A DNA stretch of 64,000 bases from Inga oerstediana (Eukaryota > Streptophyta > Magnoliopsida > Fabales > Fabaceae). Made by a program: the position numbers and the translations under genes. The DNA is taken from the NCBI GenBank assembly GCA_963210345.1, contig OY723402.1, positions 13,630,243 through 13,694,242 of the forward strand, read 5' to 3'. This document shows, one piece after another, positions 1 through 10,065 of the stretch. Numbering within the stretch: position 1 is the stretch's first letter; the number at the start of each line of letters is the position of its first letter. The notes below the pieces were generated by a model, which made no database searches, was not told where the DNA came from, and worked only from the letters and a program-made list of their open reading frames with translations.

Positions 1-774
1 ATTATAACTTGCAAAACAAAGCATCAAATTTATAAGCCAAGAAGGGCGGAAAAACAGAGCATCAATTCTGTTGACAAATGAGAAGAAATCTCGACAAGTT
101 GTGCTTCAGTCAACAAATTTTAAGAGTTCTAGCCTCAAGCTAGACTGATAAAAATAAAATTTGAGAGACCTAAGTTAATAACTGAACCAAATGTGAAGGA
201 CTAAAAATTTCCATAACCTCTTTATTAAAACTACTACTCTGTTTCTATCTCTCTCTCTCTGTTTTTTTTTTTTTTTGATATATACTCTGTTTCTATCTTG
301 ATGACGTTCAAGAGGACTTAGCTCTCTCTCTGTTTTTTTTTTCCAACAAAAGGACTTAGTTATCTGATCATAGCCCGTTTGATTCTTTTCCCCGATAACC
401 AGTTAATTTCTGACAGTTGAGTGAGATTGCAGTTCAAAATTATTGAAACTCTCTGTAAAAATTCTGTTCTGTGAAGTACTCTAGTTGAACTTAACTTTCG
501 TAGGTTTAATTCAAATGACATTGCAGGAATGTTAGAAAACCAAAGCTTCAGGGGATAAAATTTTCTGAGAAGTCAGCTTTAAATTCACATCAAATGCAAG
601 AAGATTACAATATGCCTTGCAATTCATAAGTGAAACTGTTCCTACATTCAACACGTGCTTCTCACAAAAATCAAATGAAGCAATGATAAAATATTCCTAA
701 AACGAGAACAAATTGAACCCCATTTGACAATTTTATGGAACAATTGGGAACCCAGTATGTAATTTCACTGCTTC
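1..774. other. Non-coding flank, no gene recognised
   Basis: No ORF of note. The stretch holds pyrimidine-rich microsatellite blocks (CT repeats followed by T runs at about 248-277 and 321-341). The phrase CTCTGTTTCTATCT occurs twice, at about 237 and 285, suggesting a small local duplication. It lies on the 3' side of the minus-strand small ORF at 775-948 and could hold its 3' UTR. Confidence 0.5.
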
Positions 775-948
775 CTAGAAGTAAACCAGAAAAGAATCAG
801 GTTGAGACGAAGAGGTTCTAGAGGAAAGGCGAAGATTACTGAGACGAAGAAAGCGTAAGCGACGGCGAGGAAGGAGACGCTCCGTCACCCTCGTCAGAGC
901 CGCCGTGTATTCTCCAAATATCTCCGTCATAACCGCCACCATGATCAT
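775..948 (-). CDS. Possible small conserved plant protein (57 aa), function unknown
   Basis: A minus-strand ORF of 57 codons starts at the ATG at 948-946 and stops with TAG at 777-775. The N-terminus is rich in Met, with the pattern M-x-M-x3-M-TEIFGEYTAALTRV-x-E-R-L, followed by a basic stretch (PRRRLRFLRL) and a Ser-rich tail. From memory, small plant proteins of unknown function share an M-x-EI-x2-EYT-x2-L-x-RV-x-E-x-L start, so this is probably a genuine gene, but I could not search. The frame is open upstream of the ATG for 21 codons (including FFFEGHEARK) back to a TAG at 1014-1012, so a longer product made through an upstream exon is possible. GC content is higher than the flanks, which fits coding sequence. 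No domain, signal peptide or clear membrane segment is visible. Confidence 0.4.
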   Translation of the reverse strand: MIMVAVMTEIFGEYTAALTRVTERLLPRRRLRFLRLSNLRLSSRTSSSQPDSFLVYF

Positions 949-3900
949 CTTTCTGGCTTCGTGGCCCTCAAAGAAGAACCAAAGGCTATGTTGTGGGTCT
1001 GAAACTGATAGCTATGTAACGTGAAGAAAAAGTGAGACGAAAGCCAAACATATAAAGCACGACAAGAGAGAGAGGTGAGTAAAAAGGTTTTGAACTCTGG
1101 CACTTTCTGGCAAGAGCGGTGAATTGGGATTATTATTTTTATTATTTGTTTTTACGGTAAGTTCAACGCATCTACCGATAGTGATGACTAATCCTTTCAT
1201 ACGTAGGTTTTTTTTTGAGGGAGTTTTAGTGCTAGTCATAAAACCTTCTCTACACACACTATTATGGATTGAATTTCTGATTAGATACTTTAAAGAATTT
1301 AGCTAAATGCTAACTGTTAGGGGTCATAATTTATTTTTATTATTTATTATTATAAGAGTTAGATTTTTACTCCATCATTACTGCAATAACAACAAAATAA
1401 AAGGATCATAATGACCAAATCAAAGGGTAGTTAGTCACTGAATTCATGGTTTCACGTTATTTAATTATTATTGTATGGCCCGAGATCTGTTTCTCTGGCC
1501 AAAATATTCTTGGAGGTCTTGATTACGAGCAAGGGTGAACTTCACGGAAATTCAAAACTGAAAAATGGGAGCATTTCCATGTTTTTGAATAATGGAGCAA
1601 AGAAAGAAGGAAGTTTTACCGATGCTGCTTGATCTACTGATGTTCCCAACTAAACAATTAGGTGGACGAATTGAGTTCGAACCCATATTCAAAAATATCT
1701 GGGAGAGGTGTCCTATTTGCAAAACTTCCATCCGAATTAATAGATTATTTATATACTTGATAATAAGATCTAAAAAAACGTCAAACACTAATGGCGCAAA
1801 GGGTTATAAAAAAAGGAAGAAGGAAGTTTTAGAAGGGAAGCATGGTAGAAGCATGCTTTGGCTTCATGTGGCGAGACTTGAATTTGGGTCACTACTTTTT
1901 TGGGAAAATGCCAAGTCATGTGTGTTTATGAATTCTGATCACCACATGTGATTGGCAGAACTGAACAACATTAATGGCCACCTTCAACGAACTTTTCTAG
2001 GTGGGTAGGGACACAACACAAGACCTGATCATGTGTAGTTTCAAATCTCTTCCGGTGAAAATGATTCAAGAAATTGTCTGAGAATAAACAAGACTGTGTC
2101 TTGGAGTGAAGTTACTAGGGGCCTATAGAAATAAATAAAAGGGGTATAGATATTAGATTAGATTATCTCTTGAGGCGGTTGAACAGAATGTTAGTTGGAC
2201 ATCTCGTTGCTTGTCTTGAACGAGAAAGATAGCTGTAAAAGCTTCACGTTTTGTGCACTAACTCAGTGTATAGAATGTGCCGACAGTTAAAAAGGAAAGC
2301 TAAATTCATTGTTCAAAGCCCCTTTTTTCCTTGGACTTTTCTAGGGGATAAACACTGTTCATAAATCATGTGCATTACGGTGTGCAAATCAAAATGATTA
2401 TGTTAGACAAAGAGTCAAGAGTTTGGTTAGGTTTGGTTTGGTTTTTGCACAAGATTTGGTGAAGAAGAGTACATAAAGTCTTTGGGGGGTTTTTATTTTA
2501 TGCATAATTCTGATATGATAATATGATAAGATTGGAGCAAGTCATAAACCAGTTGCTTCAGGATGGGGTATAGTGAGAAAGGAGTGGCCAAATTTGGAAT
2601 GTTAAAGATGTAAAGAAAACCAACCCCTGGATATTAACTCAATGGATAATTCTCATATATTAACCAACTAGGCCACCAGTCCTTATTACAAAATGTGGTG
2701 GCGGTGAATGGTGATCACAAAATTAGCTTATACTTTGTGCTCTTTTTTGGACCAAGGATTTGATTAGCTATATGTTTGGTGAAACTATATTTCTAAGTTA
2801 CCAAGAGAAAATAAATAAAACTTGTGGACGCCTATAATTGTTGACAATCAAACATCAGCTATATTGCTAAATATTATAAGCATCACCAAAAATGTTTTTA
2901 AAATTACTTTTAAATGATTAAATTTTAACTGTGATAATGGATGAGAGCTTTTTCTCACTGTCTGGTGTCCATAATAAGAACAAGGCAATCCGTCATCTCA
3001 ACAAACTGTGCATCTACTTTGTTCGTTGAAGCTGGCTTCATTTTCTTGGGCTCCACTGCCTTGCAAACCCTTATCCATTAGTCACCCCTGTTTTTCGAAT
3101 TTTTTCCCTTTTTGTTTTGTGAGAGAAAAATGTATAATAATTATGTAATAAAATGTATAATAAAAGTTTATGTCATATAATACTAATAAAAAAATTGAAA
3201 ACTTTTTTTTTGTATAAGAAAAGTTTAGGTGAGTTGGGTCCTAAGGACTCACCAAGGCCAAGGCATACCTCCGGACTCAAAGAGCGCTTACGTAAGTGCT
3301 TACAGATTGCCTACCAATAAAATCCTTAAAAATTGAAAACTTGGTTCCTCCGTCGCTGTCCAACTATGGAAGATTTTCATTGAGGAACAATTATTATTCA
3401 CTTATGGATCATGGATGGATGTGGATTGGGGTGAGCAAAAATCCAATGGTTCGATTCAATCTGATTCAACCTAAGTTGGTCCAATCCAGTCTAGTTCAGT
3501 CTAAACAAACAACATAATGAAATCGAACCAAACTAGACCAGACTAATTAGTTGGGCTAAACCATTTGGATTGGTTTGGTCTGGTCTGGTCCAGGTCAATT
3601 TTTTAAAAAATATTTTTATAATTTAGATATTACTTTTTATTTTTTATTAAATGTTGTTGGATTTTTTTAAGGATTTATAATTAATTTTTATTTTTTTATG
3701 ATGATTTTTATATGATTATAGGTATTTTTATTATCTTAATTGTATTTATAATGTTTAAATCTTTTTTTCCAATATATTTTTTTATTGTTGTTGGATATTC
3801 TTATAGATTTATACTGTTTTGATTTTATGTGACGCGTTTCATATTATTATGGGCATTTTTATGATTTTAATTGTGTTTACTAGGTTCAAATTTTGCCTTC

Positions 3901-4215
3901 CAAAGAAGAAAAATAAAAACAAAAAAAATTAAATTTAGATCATGGACTGTCTGGACCAATCCAAGGAGTCCACCAACGCCGCTCTGATCCAACCTAACCT
4001 CGGGTTGGTGCTAGATTAGACTAGACCTTAGGCCGCCTTGTACAGCCTGAGGTACCTCCAAACAAAATATCGGGTTGATATCAAATCTAGTCCAACTCAA
4101 TCCATAATCATCTCTAGATGTGGATGTGGTGAGGCCTTATAAGATATGAGGCCTTTGTTCATGAAATGGATTTGCTTATAACGGGCAAAATTCTTTTCGT
4201 TCAAAGAAGCCCATC
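949..4215. other. Intergenic DNA, no supported gene
   Basis: AT-rich sequence with scattered short ORFs that show no family resemblance. From about 3424 to 4120 there is a possible old transposon. It has GGTT/AACC- and GGTCTGGTC-rich ends around an AT-rich core, and the left end (GGGTGAGCAAAAATCC, near 3430) is loosely mirrored near 4100 (AATCATCTCTAG). I could not define its borders. A 119-codon plus-strand ORF at 1592-1951 is judged accidental. Confidence 0.4.
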
Positions 4216-5012
4216 CAACAAAAAACATGTTTTGTTATTCTAGTTACAAAGGCCCTTCTGCAGCCACACCATATCCGAGTGGAATACGTTGAATGTTGAT
4301 GGTGCTATGACGCTAAGCTTCCTCCAAGGCAGGGTGCGGTGGAGTCATAAGAAATCACAATGGATGTTGGATAGCTGGATTTCCTCTAACACTTGCAAAA
4401 TGTAGCGCTTTGGAAGCAGAGGAATATGATTTGCTTGGAACTTCGGGCTACTCTAGAATCTCAAGCAAAGAATTTGATTAACATGTTGTTAGGTGATACT
4501 AGGGGCAACAATTGTAGCTTGATGTTTAATCAAATCTAAAGTATGAAGTTTCATTGGAAAGTATTATTTTCTGTTTTAAATATAATATCCAATTGATTTT
4601 TTTTAGAGAAATTAATAAAGTTAAATAAATTACTTTAAAGTATCTATATTAAGTATTTTTTTCTCCAAACTAGTTTGAGTAACTTATAAACTAATATATA
4701 ATCTGATTATAAATAATATATATTGTGATTAAGTAATTCATTTAGTTTTTTAAATCTCTCTTAAAAAAATTAATCAGATCTTATATTTAAAACAGAAGGA
4801 ATATAATTGTATTATGTGCAAAGAGATCAGAACAAAGTTGCAATGCTTTAGCAAAGATAGGGATGACTAACTCATCTTTATTGGATGTGGGTCAGTCTCA
4901 CCTTCAAATTCTATTGGATCAAGTTTGTGTGGGATTTAATTCCCCTCTAGGTTGATTTATTTTAAATTTTAGGGTGTTTTGCCCTCCTTTGTTTGAAAAA
5001 AAAAAAAAAAAA
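4216..5012 (+). mobile_element. 5'-truncated LINE remnant (RNase H tail with poly(A)), interrupted by a MITE
   Basis: From about 4292 a broken plus-strand reading contains NVDGA, then a GCGGVIRNHNGCWIAGFPL-type stretch and SALEAE. This is the pattern of the RNase H domain that ends plant L1-type LINE ORF2 proteins. After an AT-rich insertion (4564-4801) the typical C-terminal ending resumes (NALAKIG near 4840, then a short tail). It is followed by an untranslated tail and 17 A residues at 4996-5012. Several stops and frame changes make it dead. The sequence after the A tract (ACACGTTTGGTT) resembles the one near 4222 (ACATGTTTTGTT), a possible diverged target duplication marking the truncation point. 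Confidence 0.65.
4564..4801. mobile_element. Stowaway-like MITE (238 bp)
   Basis: The ends are imperfect inverted repeats: TTCTGTTTTAAATATAA on the left matches the reverse complement of TTATATTTAAAACAGAA on the right. TA dinucleotides flank both ends (4562-4563 and 4802-4803), as expected for the TA target of Tc1/mariner-type MITEs. A second inner inverted pair (AGAGAAATTAATAAAGTTAA near 4605 versus the segment near 4735-4770) makes the element almost fold back on itself. It lies inside the LINE remnant, so it inserted later. No coding capacity. Confidence 0.65.
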
Positions 5013-5753
5013 CACGTTTGGTTCAATTGATTAATTGATAGGCCCTTGGTTAAGTAAATTTTAAGTGTTTGTTTTTTTTAATGGGTAATGAGGTGGATGA
5101 ATGCAAAGCTGAGTCAGAAAGCTCTGTGGGGTGACCTAATTTCATTGTATTCAACTTTTTGGATGTTCAGTTTTTTGTTTTCTTGAACTGAAAAAGTGAT
5201 GACTGTCACTAAAACAAGAAAAGGAAAAAACAAATATAAACGGCAGAGCAAATTTGAATTATCGTATCTTGAAGGATATATCCCTGATTTCTCCTCTCTT
5301 ATCTTTTCAGAACTTTTTAGTGAGCATATGTGAAAAAAAAAAAGAACAAAAGTTAATAATATTATGTCCTAAAGACCACGAGAGCAGCTAAATAATTTCT
5401 ACATACTTTATAGCTCAAAATGAAACTTTTAACTCTGCGGAAAGAATCCACCGGAATGAATATGTCAGCTAAATAAAACTTGAAAAACAAGAATTATCCT
5501 CCTCGTCTAAGTAATGAGGATGCCAAGAAAGGGCATTAATACACCTTTTTTTGTTAAACTTTTGCGTTTCATTATACTCAAAACACATAGAAAAAGATAT
5601 ATTTATTGATGAACTCATGAATATGTGACTCCATATCGATACATATATATATGTCCACCAATCCAGCTATAAAAATCCGTCATTGGTGGAACTTAGTACT
5701 AATTACAATCAAGTTTGAAACCAATTTTTTAAAGAAAAATCTCCTCTTAGAAT
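5013..5753. other. Intergenic DNA downstream of the HIPP gene
   Basis: AT-rich, no gene seen. The right-hand part (about 5700-5753) is the presumed 3' UTR of the minus-strand HIPP gene. No clear AATAAA signal was identified. Confidence 0.4.
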
Positions 5754-7883
5754 TTACGAGATGCAACATGCATTAGGGTTTTCATCACTGAAAAGCTGAG
5801 GTGGTGGTGGGATTCTTTCAACCACATAGAGTGGCTGGGAATAATAGTACATCATCCTCTTCATCCCTTCATCTTCCATATTCATCACCTCTATTTGTTC
5901 TTCTCCTCCACCTTCTCCTCCTTCATTATTATTCTCACTTTTGTTTTCACCACTTCCATCACCTTCCTCCTTTTTCCCTTCCTCTGCTGGTTTCTCCTCC
6001 TCTTTTTTCTCTTCAGGTTTGGCTTCTGCTCCTTCTTTCTTCTCTGATTCTGGTTCTGGTTCTGGTTCTGGTTGTGGCACTATTTTTGCCTGTTTTCTGG
6101 TGCTTCTGTACACATAATCCACTAGCTTGTTTGCATCCATCGTTCCTGTCACTGTCACCTTCCCTGTACTTAGCTCTGTCTCTGCCTTTTGCACTCCTGC
6201 ATATATTTACGAGCACACTTAGGTATATTATTAAAGAGAGTTGAGGTGTAAATTTGTCCTGAAAGTTTTTAGCGATGAGTAATATTATCCTGAAATTTTT
6301 TTTAGATTCAATGTTGCCATTACCTCTAAAAAGTTAATGTTCAACATTAAATATCAACTTTTTAAAGCGCAACGTTAGTTATTTGAGAGTTTAGGGTGAT
6401 ATTACTTATTTTAAAACTTTCAAAGCAATATTATTTCTCTTAAGTGAAAATTTTTAAAACAAATTTGCACATGAACCCTATCATAAACACAACCATAAAT
6501 TTATTAAGCAGAATCATCATTCATGTACAAAGCATTATTGGTTATGTGACAACCAAAATAATACGTTTGGACCAACCGGAACTTTGTTTTGTTTCGCCAA
6601 AGTCAGTGAATCCTACTGTATATTTTATTTATTGGGTCCTTTTAAAAAATTATTAACAAATGGATCCCACATGGAGGCTTTGTAAGAACTACCCCACATG
6701 ATTCTTTATCAGCTTTCATGTGCAGCTGAGTAGGACATGGATGTGGATTCACCATCGGATATGTTTCTGATTGGGTAATCTGAGTGGGGAGTGATGCGAA
6801 AGAAAACAAAATGAAGATCCCTCAAAACTGAGGTTAGATGATTCATACTTTTATGGTAATCACCTACTTTATAACATTTACTTGTTAGGCCATAAAGTTG
6901 GCTAGTCACCATCACAAAATTGAAGTGAAGATTTAAACATACAAATCAAATTAAATCCTTAAGAAAGAAGGCTGTCCAACTCTTCCCTTTATATTTATCA
7001 TCATTATCTGATCTCAAGCACAATCAAGAGTGGAGTTATGACATTAAAATGAAGGTTAAGAAGATAAAAAAGGTCCGGCCAAAAAAAAAAAAGAAGAAGA
7101 TAAAAAAGGTACCTCTCAGTTTGAGTATCTTTTTCTTCAGTTGCTCAGCACAGGCCTCACAATGCATGTTCACATTAAGTTCCACAGTTACTGGTCCACT
7201 AACCTGAAAACAGAAAACAACTAACTAATAATTAAGAACTGTCTAAATTTTAAACATCGTTAAATAGAGAAAAGAATTTAAATTCTGAAAGTTGGTCATA
7301 CCTGAGAAGCTACAACCTCTGGTACAGGTTCTCCTTCTGCTTCAGGCAATGGAGATATGATTTTGGCTCGTCTCTTTATTCTCTTGGTAATTCTGTTGCA
7401 GATTGCTTGAGGCTCCACTATTCCCTTTATGGTCACTTCATTTTTAGCCATATCAATGACCACTCCCTCGACTCCTATTAAAAGATAAACAAAAAATATT
7501 AATAAAAATAGGTTCAAAATCACATGCATACATGGTATCTGGAAGAAGAAAGGTAAAGAGAGAGGTGGGTGAAAGATGTGAACCTCTCATTTTCGTAATA
7601 GACTTTTGAATTTTCTTGGCACATCCCATACAATGCAGGTCCACAAAAAGCACACATGGTGATGGTGGTTTAGGCTCTTCCTTCTTCTCTTCTGCTTTCT
7701 CTTCTTTCTTCTCCTCTGCTTTCTCCTCTACTTTGGGTTGTTCCTACTCAGTCAAATGAAAAATTAGCATTATAAGAACTACTAATGCAAATGCACTTAA
7801 CCAAGAAAAACCCAGAAACCAGAGAGAATGAGAATTATATTATCATAAAGAATTCTCACCTGTACTTTAGCTTCCTCACCCAT
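5754..7883 (-). CDS. Heavy-metal-associated isoprenylated plant protein (HIPP), two HMA domains, 296 aa
   Basis: Five exons join cleanly at GT-AG borders: 7883-7860, 7743-7584, 7474-7302, 7203-7113 and 6196-5754. They give 891 nt including the stop. A short start (MGEEAKVQ) and a Lys/Glu-rich linker precede HMA domain 1 (about residues 37-103) with the metal-binding CMGC at C46/C49. HMA domain 2 (about 123-188) carries CEAC at C134/C137. A long acidic Pro/Glu/Lys/Gly-rich region follows. The protein ends in CCIS, a CaaX box whose terminal Ser favours farnesylation of C293. HIPPs are plant-specific metallochaperone-like proteins that bind soft metals such as Cu, Zn or Cd and attach to membranes or nuclei through the lipid; they are often stress-induced. 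Both CxxC pairs and the CaaX box are intact, so the gene looks functional. The metal and the paralogue cannot be told from sequence alone. Confidence 0.93.
6248..6437. repeat. Foldback MITE-like repeat inside HIPP intron 4
   Basis: The last intron of the HIPP gene (6197-7112, 916 bp) is far longer than the others (98-116 bp). It contains an AT-rich imperfect palindrome: TGAAAGTTTTTAGCGATGAG near 6260 is mirrored by ACTTATTTTAAAACTTTCA near 6404, with a second inner pair around TAAAAAGTT/AACTTTTTA. This is the structure of a small foldback MITE. No borders or target duplication were resolved. Confidence 0.5.
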
Positions 7884-8008
7884 TGTTAGTAATTATATGA
7901 AATTATAATTCAGATTTGGGAAGGAAAGATCTCAAGAGACACGAGATGGAGAGGGATAGATAACAAGTATGGAGAAGAGAGTGATATAATGTAAGGAAGG
8001 AGAAGGAG

Positions 8009-8016
8009 CATATAAT
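8009..8016 (-). promoter_or_regulatory. Possible TATA box of the HIPP gene
   Basis: On the minus strand TATTATAT lies about 130 bp upstream of the HIPP start codon. It is followed by a CT-rich leader (CTCCTTCTCCTTCC), typical of plant 5' UTRs. A second candidate (ATTATAT at about 7984-7990) lies closer. Position and composition are the only support. Confidence 0.3.
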
Positions 8017-9079
8017 AGATGGCTGGTGGATGATTAGAATGTAAGGCTATATAACTGAGTGATTCCTCAGCACATGCAATGCCACTAACTGTGCAAAGAA
8101 CCTCTTATAGTTTATTGTTTCTTTGTTGGAGTTGTTTTCAATATCCAAGGCACAAGGTTGAGGGAAGAAGGAGGAGAGAGGAGGGGAAAACCAGAGGAGA
8201 AAGATTAGCAGTTTTATAGACAGAAAAAAGGGGTTGATCATGGTGAGTCAGAGAGAGAGAGAGAGAAGAGAGATTAAAAAAAAAGAATCTTTGAAAATGA
8301 TAATACTTCCATCACCCACCCACTGGTAGGTTTTTGATGACCAGGTGGTGAGGTGTCATTCTGTCAGATATGCCTGGCTGATTGTAACTGTGGGGCCTCA
8401 CTACATTCTAGGACAACCTGGACACCTACCTAGCACTGTTTTGAGTCACGTTCTCATTTATTAGCCTTTAACTTTACTAAACAATCGGGGATTATAATAA
8501 TAATAATACTAGAACTAGAACTAGAATGTTCGGGCAAATCAGAATGCAGCACCTAAGTTAATTAATGGTTAGCGTTAAGATTCTCTGCCCCGTGGTTGGG
8601 TGTATTATTATATAAAAGGTTCTGCAGAATTTGTTACTGTTTGAATTGGAAGTTGGATCAGGTTTTATTCTGCCGTTAATAGGGCCGGCATAAGCTTTGT
8701 GGATGAGGATCCACCAGAAATCCAAGGAAAGAATTAACTTTATTGTTATAATCAGATCAATCTAATATTCTTGACAGTCTTTCTCTGCTAACAACATAAC
8801 TGCAATAATTATAAACTATTGCCACTTCTTTCGTCCCAGGAAAAAAAAAAAAGGCTTTTTCAAGGCATCGTTTTAACTTGACTATCTCAATGCTATCGAC
8901 TATATTTAAAATATCCATACGTACAAAACATTCTACTTGTTTAATAGTTTATACTTTATCTGTTTAATAGTTTATCTCCTGTTCAAGCTAATATAATTTT
9001 ATGAAACAACAAATCTTCAATGAAATTACTAAATGAGCATAGATTTTTTTTTTCTGCCCCTTTTGGACCGCAATCAGGT
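8017..9079. other. Intergenic region upstream of HIPP
   Basis: Contains GA-repeat microsatellite sequence near 8250-8270 and a purine-rich block (8160-8215) but no supported gene. A 64-codon minus-strand ORF at 8047-8241 has a hydrophobic start but no family resemblance and sits in the presumed HIPP promoter. Confidence 0.4.
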
Positions 9080-9525
9080 GAATTATGGATCTGGGGTGTC
9101 AGCTGCGTCATCCCAGCTGCCCTCTCTGCTGCGCTCCTATTTTGGGGATCTTTCCAAATGTATTTTTTTGATCTATAGATCATTAGATTCTACACAAAAT
9201 GAGTGTAATTTTGATATATTATAGGTAAAAAATGAATCTGTTTTCAATTTTTTATGATTTTTCAAAAAAATTTCACAAAAAAGTGCTTAAAGTGAAAAAA
9301 AAAACACACACCATTGTTTTTTGAAAAATATTTAAAATATCATAAAAAATTGAAAACAGATCTGTTTTTTATCCATAATATGTCAAAATTTCACTCATTT
9401 TATGAAAAATCTAATAATCTAAAGAACCATAAAAAATATATTTGAGAAAGCCCCAAAATAAAGACGCAGTAAAGGGGACAGCTCGGGTCACACAGCTTGC
9501 TGACACTCCAAATCCGTGAATTATA
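9080..9525. mobile_element. Long-arm foldback element (about 450 bp)
   Basis: Two arms of roughly 180-200 bp are imperfect reverse complements. GGATCTGGGGTGTCAGC near 9088 pairs with the complement of GCTGACACTCCAAATCC near 9499. The match continues inward through TTTTGGGG/CCCCAAAA, ATTAGATT, AAAATGAGTG and GAAAACAGATCTG to a short central loop near 9290. The arms are far more GC-rich at the outer ends than in the middle. Such a structure fits a MULE-type or foldback MITE. No coding sequence. Confidence 0.6.
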
Positions 9526-9828
9526 CTCCCTAAACTAATTTACTACTTCTTGGCCTTATGCTTGGAAAGGCTCGGTATGCTGTTTCTTTTTTTTTTTTGA
9601 ATTATAAATAAAGTTGCACGCATTTCAAATATTGAGTTTACTCGTCTTAGGGCTATTTCACTTTAAATTTGGGACGCTATCTTATATACTATTTTCTCTT
9701 ATTTTACCTCTCAAAATTTCCATTTGCCATATGAAGATTTGTAAAATTGGTTCATGTACCGAAGGTAACATCGGTGAGATAACATGTAAAACATTCTAAC
9801 AAGAGGACTTAATCACCTATACTTAGTA

Positions 9829-10063
9829 CTACCCCGATCCTAATTATAAGATAAAATTGACTTTTTTTGGAGAAATTAAGAAAGCTAAATAAATTCCTTA
9901 ATCATATTATATGTTATGTATCCTTAAATTATATATTAATTTATTAGTCAAACTAATTAGTTTAAGGAAAAAAATAAATATAAACATATTCTAAAATAAT
10001 TTAATTAGCTTCTTTAATTTATCTAAAAAAGTCAACTTTATCTTATAATTAAGATCGAGTGAG
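9829..10063. mobile_element. Stowaway-like MITE (235 bp)
   Basis: Terminal inverted repeats CTACCCCGATCCTAATTATAAG (left) and CTCACTCGATCTTAATTATAAG (right, reverse complement) are flanked by TA on both sides (9827-9828, 10064-10065). The inner part is AT-rich, with paired GGAGAAATTAAGAAAGC and GCTTCTTTAATTTATC arms. No coding capacity. Confidence 0.75.
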
Positions 10064-10065
10064 TA

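Noticed and set aside
1592..1951. 119-codon plus-strand ORF and a GTTCGAACCC word at 1675-1684 resembling a tRNA/SINE B box
   Set aside because: No matching A box at the right distance, no cloverleaf, and the ORF has no family resemblance and an AT-rich random composition.
5801..6244. 147-codon plus-strand ORF
   Set aside because: It is the antisense of the acidic last exon of the HIPP gene; its Leu/His/Pro/Ser runs come from the GAG/GAA repeats of the real gene.
8047..8241. 64-codon minus-strand ORF with a hydrophobic start resembling a signal peptide
   Set aside because: Lies in the presumed promoter of the HIPP gene, has no homologous pattern and continues into no exon.
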